DNA from: Bacillota bacterium
GTDB lineage: Bacteria; Bacillota; Bacilli; Bacillales_B; DSM-18226
Assembly: GCA_021821235.1 (NCBI GenBank)
Contig: JAKACS010000312.1
Span: 1-5,087, forward strand
DNA: 5,087 nt
Direction: 5' to 3'
Shown: positions 1 to 5,087 of the stretch, one piece after another
Layout of the letters: each line of letters begins with the position of its first letter
How positions within the stretch are numbered: the first letter of the stretch is position 1
Made by a program: the position numbers and the translations under genes
The notes under the pieces: generated by a model
The model's database searches: none
Told to the model about the DNA's origin: nothing
What the model saw: only the letters and a program-made list of their open reading frames with translations

Positions 1-1104
1 GTTGTAATAGATTTCACCTGTTTTGGTATTAGCAATGATGGGAGCATCGCAATAATTCCCCACATGGTTAGGTCCACCTTCTTCATTAAGAACGATATTC
101 CAATCGATCCATCCTTCAAGCCAATTATTGATATCACCGATGATGTTTCGGGCATAGCGTTCTCCTGTATGCCAAGCCCCCAGCTGGACTCCGCCTTCAA
201 TACAGCCTTCCGTAAAAATTAAATGCTTATTCGGGAAATCATGATGGATTTTCGATAGGTTCTCAAATTCCTCTGAAACGTACCAGTGGATTCCAGTTCC
301 CCATATATATTTTGCCGCATCAAGGTCAGATAAGATGGTTACGGCACGATCATACGCCATATCGCGATTATGATCCCAAATAATTATTTTTTTATCTTGA
401 AGTCCTTCCTTTTCTAAAACAGGTCCTAAATAGTTTTTCACAAAATCTCTTTCTTCCTCTGCACTATAACGGCACGAATCCCAGACTTGGGTTGCTTCCG
501 GTTCATTCTGAACCGTTATCCCCCAGATATTGATTCCTTCTGCTGCCATCGCCTTAATATATTTCGCATAGTACATTGCCCAAGTAGAAAAATACTCGGA
601 CTTGAGCTTGCCGCCATGATTCATGTTATTGTTTGTTTTCATCCAAGCGGGAGGACTCCACGGGGAGGACAAGAGAGTTAACTCCCGTCCACTTTCGTTC
701 AGCGCATCTTTAATTAGCGGAATGACGTACTCTTTTTCCCGCTCAATCGAAAATGTTGTTAAGTCAACATCATTTTCCTCCACATACGTGTAATTCTTCA
801 AAGCAAAATCACAGCTATGGATATGAGTTCTTCCCAACGTATACCCCAGACCTGTTTCTTTATTAAAATAGCTTTCTATTATCTGCTTGCGGCTTTCTTG
901 AGGAATTTGTGCAAGTGTGTACGCTGCTGCCTCTGTGAACGCACCTCCAAATCCCCTAAACGTTTGATAGCTGCTTTTTAAATCAAGCCTTAGAGTGATG
1001 CCTTGTACCGGTGCACCCTTGGTAAACAACTGAGTACCCTTTTCCGCAAACCGTTCGCCTGTATTTTTAGCTGTTTGGATCACCTTTACTTTCACCAAGC
1101 TCAT
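1..1104 (-). CDS. GH30 family beta-glycosidase (glucosylceramidase-like), C-terminus cut by window edge
   Basis: Conceptual translation from the ATG at 1104 gives 368 codons without a stop, so the gene continues past the left edge; GH30 enzymes are usually about 440-480 residues, so most of the C-terminal beta-sandwich is missing here. The (beta/alpha)8 barrel carries the family signatures: FRGFGGAFTEAA near the N-terminus, SSPWSPPAWMKT around W149-W154, VQNEPE with the predicted acid/base Glu201, and FTEGC with the predicted nucleophile Glu299. The 98-residue spacing of the two glutamates suits a retaining clan GH-A enzyme. There is no signal peptide, so it should be cytoplasmic. It follows the phosphorylase gene by 10 bases and is probably cotranscribed and translationally coupled. 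The start is uncertain: the purine-rich GGAAAGGG touches the ATG, so TTG at 1098 or GTG at 1095 may be the real start. Family assignment is firm; substrate (beta-1,6-glucan, beta-glucoside or other) is not. Confidence 0.93.
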   Translation of the reverse strand, partial: MSLVKVKVIQTAKNTGERFAEKGTQLFTKGAPVQGITLRLDLKSSYQTFRGFGGAFTEAAAYTLAQIPQESRKQIIESYFNKETGLGYTLGRTHIHSCDFALKNYTYVEENDVDLTTFSIEREKEYVIPLIKDALNESGRELTLLSSPWSPPAWMKTNNNMNHGGKLKSEYFSTWAMYYAKYIKAMAAEGINIWGITVQNEPEATQVWDSCRYSAEEERDFVKNYLGPVLEKEGLQDKKIIIWDHNRDMAYDRAVTILSDLDAAKYIWGTGIHWYVSEEFENLSKIHHDFPNKHLIFTEGCIEGGVQLGAWHTGERYARNIIGDINNWLEGWIDWNIVLNEEGGPNHVGNYCDAPIIANTKTGEIYYN

Positions 1105-1112
1105 CCCTTTCC
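1105..1112 (-). promoter_or_regulatory. Probable ribosome binding site of the GH30 gene, deciding its start
   Basis: The minus strand reads GGAAAGGG between the phosphorylase stop codon and the GH30 ATG. It directly abuts the ATG at 1104 (zero spacing), which is too close for normal use. It lies 6 nt before an in-frame TTG (1098) and 9 nt before an in-frame GTG (1095), both good distances. The GTG start would give a protein beginning (M)KVKVIQTAK. The choice among the three starts is inference. Confidence 0.5.
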
Positions 1113-1114
1113 AT

Positions 1115-4100
1115 TTAGTCGAGATACACATCAATTCTTTCTATTTCTCCTGCTCTTACCATTTGTGCGTATGGTGTTTTAATCCATTCGTCATTTACTG
1201 TTATTGCTCCATTTTTCCCACGCAAGACATACCTTTTCGTTATAACTCCATCTTTACCAAATGTATTTTTTCTTTTAGGGTTATGATAAACGACAAGAGA
1301 TTTACCTAGGAAAGTAAATTCAACTGTTCCATTCTCATCAAATAACCAAGTTGGCAGAATCGGCTGAAGCCTTAATGCAAGATTTCCTTCTTTTACAGCA
1401 AATACATCTTTACCCATCATCATGGTCTGCCACATTGTTAAAAATTCTGCAGTTGTTCCGCTTAACCTCGCCACAAAACCTTGTCCATGAACACTAAGGT
1501 CAGGATTTACACTACTTGCAATAAAGGAGGAATTTTCCAAAACACTTCTTCCATATGTTTCAGGATCCATAAACGGTGGTAAAGCAGCCTGCAAATCATG
1601 AAAGAATTCTTCGTAGAGCCCTGCTTTTAACATACCAAGAAGATATTTAAATTCCATATGCATAAAGATCGATTCCCGCTCAAGCCATCCTGGTGTGAAT
1701 GCCCTTGAACGGCCGATTTCAAAGGTTTCCATTTCGAGAGAGCCTGAGGTTTTATACATTTTGAGTTTAGTATCAAAGATGTCTGAATTCCGAACCTTTT
1801 GATATATTCCTCTAGAAATTTCTGTGGAAAATGTTTTTAATGCTCTGGCTGGTGCCTCAAGAAAATGGGGAAGAACATGTACCTTGAAACCTTTCACCCT
1901 AACATAAGGAAGGCCATTGTTATTTGTTTCGACAAGTCCATTTTCTCCCGTTATTTTTTCGTAGCTTGTTGCTTCATAGTATAAGTAAGTTGGAATCATC
2001 CCCTTTCCTATTTGAACAGCATTTTCAATCCCCTCATTTACCTTTATAAGAAAACTCTTCGTATGCGAGGCTATATCTGTTAACGGTACAGAGACTTCTT
2101 CACCCGAAAATCCACTTCTGACAATTTCTCGATATCGTTCGCGAGCCGAAGCTACATCATCCCAATAATGATAATTATTTATTTTTTTATGATTGTATTG
2201 CTGAAGTCCTTCTCTCACAGCAAGAAGCAGTTGATATACCTCAATTGGAAGGGGGACTTTTTGTTCTTTTGTTTCACAGGCGCTTAAATTAAATTCAAGG
2301 AGCCTCCTTAGTTCAAGCGTCTCACTCAAGGCTGATCCAATTAATCCTGGCAAACCATTCATCGAATCATTCCAACCTGGTTTATTTGCTTCCATTTCCA
2401 TTCCCATTCCAAATGGATCAAGGATTGAGAACTTAATAAGTGCAAGCGTAAATAACTTACTGAATAAAGTTGTTGTATATTCTTCACCTTGTGGTGTCTT
2501 AAGCCAGTTTTCTGTTTGTTGATGATGCTCTTCTACAATTGCATTATATTGGCGCACAGCCCCGTCCTTTAGAATATATTTTTTTGAACGTGGATTTACA
2601 AAAACCGGACTTTTGAAATATCGATAATTTTTATCATCAAATAGAAGCTGTTCTTTCTTTTCTGGATAAATTTTCAAATAGTTTTCAATTAAATCAAGAT
2701 TGTACGTCCAGTGGTCTATCCAGTAACCCTCGCCAAATTCAGCCTCGACTTTTTGTTTGCTTCTTGTAAGTAAAGAGCGTAAAAACTCTGGCAAAGCAAT
2801 TGTTAAGGCAATCTTGCGATCCACAATAATTTGAAGAAGGTCCCCTGGTGTAAAAGTAGTTTGGAGCTTTTTATGGATATAATGAAAGTCACTGCCATGT
2901 TCAAACAATTCTTTCAACCATTCAACATCTTCTTTTTCGATCAGTTCAAAGCTTGCGCCCTTAACGACAAGTGGATTATATCCATCTGCTTGAATGAGAC
3001 TCATGAATAGTTTGATGTTGTAATCTCCTACTTCCGGATGGAAAAACCCATCATTTCTCCGGTTTTGGTTGACATCCCGAAAATTTCCATTCCCCTGAGA
3101 GAAAAACTCTGGGGCAAGCGAGAAAAAGTTATAATCTCTTTCTAAATCTCCATGCTTTCGTGAAAAAACATAATAAACAAATGGATCATTCTCTGTATCA
3201 AGGAAGACTGGGTAACCTCCACGAAGAATATTATCAAGGTAGCTTTGCTGGCAATAGGCATCAAATAAAGGATTGTTTGTTTTTGTATAAATATCACTTG
3301 TAATATCAGAAACTAATTGATTAGTCTCCTGATATTTTCTCTCCATATATTCCTGTGAAATAATTTCATCGGACCTCCCATTAATGATTTCAATATCATT
3401 TACATGTCCAATCAGGGTGTATAAACAGATTGAATCCCCGGAATTTAGCTCTTTAGAGAATCCTGAAAAACCACTCGGAACCTTGTTAGCAGTTATCGGT
3501 TTGCCAGCAACAATCGATTCAACAGAATGATGAGCAAATTCAGTTGGGTAAGAACGGGAAGTGTTATATCCAAAAATCAAATCTGCATCAACGATTGGGT
3601 TTAACAATTCACCTGAATCTAAAAAGCTCAAGTAAAAGTGTCCTTTTGTTATCTCTTCTACTTCTGCCGAATCATTAGTAGATGACCTGACCCGGTAATA
3701 GGGGATTTTATTTTCTAAATTAAAAACATCCATCCAGCTTTTAAGAGTATTTCCTACTGCTTTATAGGCTGCGTCTTCAATCCCAAAAGGTATAATGGCA
3801 GAAAGACCATCTATAATCTCTATATCCACCTTTTTTTCAGCTATATTGGTGAACTCCACTTTACGAATAAGCCCGGCAAAATTTTCATTAGGCAGAGTAA
3901 AATAAGTAACCAATGTTTTTACACCATGTTCAAGATTCGTATCCTCAATTTTCAACTCATTTTCCTTAATAAACATGGTTCTTGATTGGTTAATTGAGGT
4001 TTGATAGCTTGAGAAAGGCTCAAAAATGGTCTCGTAATTTTTATTCTTCACCTTTACAAATGTACGAAAGCCATTTGTCGAAACACGTTCATAAGCCTGG

Positions 4101-4303
4101 TTTGCTGGAAAAAATTCAGTGATTGCGTGATTTTTATCCTTAACTCCAAAACTAACAATTCCCTGCCCGCGATTAACATAAAATGACCACATTGGAATAC
4201 CATATAAACCAGCAAGACCCGGAAGGAAACTGGAAAATGGCTTTGCTTGATCAAATTGGTTTATTACAAAATATTTTTCTTCATCAAATCGGTAATTCCC
4301 CAT
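1115..4303 (-). CDS. Inverting beta-glucan oligosaccharide phosphorylase, GH94/GH149/GH161 type (GH161-like)
   Basis: This complete 1062-residue protein probably splits a beta-glucan oligosaccharide with phosphate, releasing glucose 1-phosphate in the cytoplasm. Such proteins are often labelled cellobiose phosphorylase in databases. Visible layout: N-terminal beta-sandwich (about 1-300), helical linker (about 330-370), (alpha/alpha)6 barrel (about 370-980) and a short C-terminal beta domain (about 985-1062). Seen in the barrel are DPFVYYVFSR (from 373), SQGNGNFRD (402-410) followed by QNRR, WIDHW around Asp530, KPGWNDSMNGLPG with the predicted general acid Asp646 (compare the WND motif of GH94 enzymes), His939 in VHGQGF, and RLSGTTAEF around Gly949, a likely phosphate-binding loop. 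The roughly 1060-residue length is longer than cellobiose phosphorylases (about 800) and fits GH161 or the 1,2-beta-oligoglucan phosphorylases. No signal peptide. The ATG is supported by GAGGTG 8 nt upstream. It leads an operon with the GH30 gene. Phosphorylase class is confident; the linkage (beta-1,3 favoured, beta-1,2 possible) is inferred. Confidence 0.87.
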   Translation of the reverse strand: MGNYRFDEEKYFVINQFDQAKPFSSFLPGLAGLYGIPMWSFYVNRGQGIVSFGVKDKNHAITEFFPANQAYERVSTNGFRTFVKVKNKNYETIFEPFSSYQTSINQSRTMFIKENELKIEDTNLEHGVKTLVTYFTLPNENFAGLIRKVEFTNIAEKKVDIEIIDGLSAIIPFGIEDAAYKAVGNTLKSWMDVFNLENKIPYYRVRSSTNDSAEVEEITKGHFYLSFLDSGELLNPIVDADLIFGYNTSRSYPTEFAHHSVESIVAGKPITANKVPSGFSGFSKELNSGDSICLYTLIGHVNDIEIINGRSDEIISQEYMERKYQETNQLVSDITSDIYTKTNNPLFDAYCQQSYLDNILRGGYPVFLDTENDPFVYYVFSRKHGDLERDYNFFSLAPEFFSQGNGNFRDVNQNRRNDGFFHPEVGDYNIKLFMSLIQADGYNPLVVKGASFELIEKEDVEWLKELFEHGSDFHYIHKKLQTTFTPGDLLQIIVDRKIALTIALPEFLRSLLTRSKQKVEAEFGEGYWIDHWTYNLDLIENYLKIYPEKKEQLLFDDKNYRYFKSPVFVNPRSKKYILKDGAVRQYNAIVEEHHQQTENWLKTPQGEEYTTTLFSKLFTLALIKFSILDPFGMGMEMEANKPGWNDSMNGLPGLIGSALSETLELRRLLEFNLSACETKEQKVPLPIEVYQLLLAVREGLQQYNHKKINNYHYWDDVASARERYREIVRSGFSGEEVSVPLTDIASHTKSFLIKVNEGIENAVQIGKGMIPTYLYYEATSYEKITGENGLVETNNNGLPYVRVKGFKVHVLPHFLEAPARALKTFSTEISRGIYQKVRNSDIFDTKLKMYKTSGSLEMETFEIGRSRAFTPGWLERESIFMHMEFKYLLGMLKAGLYEEFFHDLQAALPPFMDPETYGRSVLENSSFIASSVNPDLSVHGQGFVARLSGTTAEFLTMWQTMMMGKDVFAVKEGNLALRLQPILPTWLFDENGTVEFTFLGKSLVVYHNPKRKNTFGKDGVITKRYVLRGKNGAITVNDEWIKTPYAQMVRAGEIERIDVYLD

Positions 4304-4311
4304 AAAAACTG

Positions 4312-4317
4312 CACCTC
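4312..4317 (-). promoter_or_regulatory. Ribosome binding site of the phosphorylase gene
   Basis: The minus strand reads GAGGTG, followed by an 8-nt spacer and the ATG at 4303. This is a strong Shine-Dalgarno match at a normal distance and supports the chosen start. Confidence 0.85.
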
Positions 4318-4341
4318 GATGTTTTTATTTGTAGACGACAA

Positions 4342-4358
4342 TTGAAAGCGTAATCATT
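4342..4358. promoter_or_regulatory. CcpA catabolite-responsive element (cre)
   Basis: The plus strand reads TTGAAAGCGTAATCATT, which matches every position of the cre consensus WTGNAARCGNWWWCAWW used by CcpA with HPr-Ser-P in Firmicutes. It ends 38 nt upstream of the phosphorylase start codon, downstream of the candidate promoter. That placement suits repression by blocking elongating RNA polymerase when preferred sugars are present. The consensus match is seen directly; repression of this operon is inferred from its position. Confidence 0.85.
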
Positions 4359-4405
4359 CGGCGGTAATTCATTTTTTTCTAAAAGTGTTTCTCCTTTCAT
4401 TTTTT

Positions 4406-4434
4406 ATTTTATCGTTGATCGAAACTCATCTTTA
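4406..4434 (-). promoter_or_regulatory. Weak candidate sigma-A promoter of the phosphorylase-GH30 operon
   Basis: On the minus strand TAAAAT (4411-4406) matches the -10 consensus TATAAT at five of six positions. Seventeen bases upstream the -35 position holds TAAAGA (4434-4429), only three matches to TTGACA. A poor -35 box with a reasonable -10 is what is expected of an activator-dependent promoter. Transcription would begin near 4400, giving a leader of roughly 95 nt that contains the cre. The region is very AT-rich, so a chance match is possible. Confidence 0.35.
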
Positions 4435-4438
4435 GATG
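4427..4438. repeat. 12-bp palindrome, possible operator
   Basis: CATCT-TT-AGATG is a perfect inverted repeat with 5-bp arms and a 2-bp centre. It overlaps the position of the candidate -35 box of the phosphorylase operon. Its location suits a regulator binding site, but AraC-family proteins usually bind direct repeats, and 5-bp arms in AT-rich DNA can arise by chance. Confidence 0.3.
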
Positions 4439-4470
4439 TGGAATTTTGTATTGGGTTTCAATATTTTAGA

Positions 4471-4500
4471 AAGAAAAAAAGATGAGCTTTTTGCTCACCT
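4471..4500 (-). terminator. Rho-independent terminator after the AraC-family regulator gene
   Basis: On the minus strand GGTGAGC (4499-4493), a loop of five A (4492-4488) and GCTCATC (4487-4481) form a 7-bp stem with one G-T wobble, followed directly by TTTTTTTCTT. Flanking A-T pairs can lengthen the stem to about 10 bp, drawing in the last two bases of the TAA stop codon (4501-4503). It should end the regulator transcript and isolate it from the phosphorylase operon. Confidence 0.88.
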
Positions 4501-5087
4501 TTAGACCATCTTTTGCTCACGATATTCTGTTGGCGATACTCCTTCAACTTCTCGGAAAACCCTAGTAAATTGTTTAGGATTTTTATAACCCACCATCTCA
4601 CTGATTTCAAATACTTTATAATCAGAATTGGTCAGAAGCTCTTTAGCATGTTTGATCCGTACCATTTTTAAATAGTCTACAAAGTTTTGCTTTGTGTATT
4701 CTTTGAACATATGACTGAAATAGGAGTAATTAAGCGAAATAAAGTTGGAAACAACCGCAAGATTTAAATCTTTATAAAAGTTTTCTTCGATATATTTTAT
4801 AGCCTTTTCCATATATTTTTGTTCTGAATAAACTTCTTTTAGCTGTTTATGATATTCATGAATACGAAGCAGTAACTCTTCCACAGCATGATAATACTCA
4901 TGAAAATCCCCAAAGTTGTATATATACTTGATTTTTTGGAAATCGGATTTTACTCCCAATTTTAATAACGATTGTTCAAATATTATGTTATAAATTGCTT
5001 TGCTGAGTGCTTCCATGTAGGTAATGCTGCTGGACGCTATTTTTTCATAATCGAGGACATTTAATAAAAGTGTTTTGATTTCTTGAT
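4501..5087 (-). CDS. AraC/XylS-family transcriptional regulator, probably YesN-like response regulator, N-terminus outside window
   Basis: The 3' part of a DNA-binding regulator is visible. Counting from the Met at 5016, the AraC-type double helix-turn-helix spans about residues 70-168. The first HTH is near 85-107 (LAVVSNFI...YFSHMFKEY) and the second near 134-157 (VFEISEMVGYKNPKQFTRVFRE), followed by the hallmark GVSPTEYR. The preceding stretch (about 1-68) is a helix-rich linker with many Leu, Tyr and Glu residues, as in YesN-type two-component response regulators, whose receiver domain lies further upstream. The frame stays open for 23 more codons from 5017 to the window end (…LLLNVLDYEKIASSSITY), so the Met at 5016 is almost certainly internal. 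It is upstream of, and codirectional with, the phosphorylase-GH30 pair and has its own terminator. Control of that operon, perhaps as an activator answering a sugar-sensing kinase, is inferred from position. A stand-alone AraC regulator is the alternative. Confidence 0.9.
   Translation of the reverse strand, partial: QEIKTLLLNVLDYEKIASSSITYMEALSKAIYNIIFEQSLLKLGVKSDFQKIKYIYNFGDFHEYYHAVEELLLRIHEYHKQLKEVYSEQKYMEKAIKYIEENFYKDLNLAVVSNFISLNYSYFSHMFKEYTKQNFVDYLKMVRIKHAKELLTNSDYKVFEISEMVGYKNPKQFTRVFREVEGVSPTEYREQKMV

Noticed and set aside
487..681. 64-codon plus-strand reading frame
   Set aside because: It lies wholly inside the GH30 gene, opposite the conserved NEP and SPWSPPAW motif regions, and its translation resembles no known family.
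4054..4254. 66-codon minus-strand reading frame
   Set aside because: It is an out-of-frame shadow within the N-terminal part of the phosphorylase gene.
4391..4397. AAAGGAG on the minus strand as a ribosome binding site for a leader peptide
   Set aside because: The next ATG (4372) is 18 nt away, too far for efficient initiation, and no ATG, GTG or TTG lies at a suitable distance.
4284..4400. 38-codon minus-strand frame beginning MKGETLLEKNE in the intergenic region
   Set aside because: There is no Shine-Dalgarno site before its ATG, it overlaps the phosphorylase start in another frame, and the predicted transcript begins at about its first base.
4456..4461. TTGAAA on the minus strand as a -35 box for the operon
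   Set aside because: At spacings of 16-18 bases no acceptable -10 hexamer follows (CATCTA, ACATCT or ATCTAA).
4501..5016. Treating the regulator as a complete 171-residue protein starting at the Met at 5016
   Set aside because: The frame is open for 23 further codons to the window edge with plausible protein sequence, and the domain layout expects more sequence N-terminal to the linker.

Overview
The window looks like chromosomal DNA from a low-GC Gram-positive bacterium (Bacillaceae or Paenibacillaceae type). The reasons are a GC content of roughly 40% by eye, strong Shine-Dalgarno sites, a textbook CcpA catabolite-repression (cre) site, and a YesN-like AraC-family regulator beside carbohydrate genes. 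The genus cannot be fixed from the sequence alone.

All three genes lie on the minus strand, so the functional order runs from right to left. At the right edge (5087 to 4501) is the C-terminal part of an AraC/XylS-type regulator, probably a YesN-like response regulator. Its frame is still open at the window end, so its true start lies outside. A hairpin terminator directly after its stop codon separates it from the downstream genes. A 197-bp intergenic region (4304-4500) follows, holding that terminator, a short palindrome, a weak candidate promoter, a perfect-consensus cre site and a good ribosome binding site. Next comes a full-length 1062-residue inverting glycoside phosphorylase (4303 to 1115) of the GH94/GH149/GH161 type, whose overall look best fits GH161-like beta-glucan oligosaccharide phosphorylases. 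Ten bases after it, a GH30 family beta-glycosidase starts (1104) and runs off the left edge without a stop, lacking its C-terminus.

Taken together this is part of an intracellular beta-glucan or beta-glucoside utilisation operon. Neither enzyme has a signal peptide, so both should act on oligosaccharides already brought into the cell by a transporter not seen here. The phosphorylase would release glucose 1-phosphate from the chain end by phosphorolysis, and the GH30 enzyme would hydrolyse linkages the phosphorylase cannot use (for example beta-1,6 branches). The AraC-type regulator is a plausible activator, and CcpA would shut the operon down when preferred sugars are present. The substrate assignment is inference. 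I found no RNA gene, mobile element, CRISPR array or clearly novel system; the points of most interest are the enzyme pairing and the control region.
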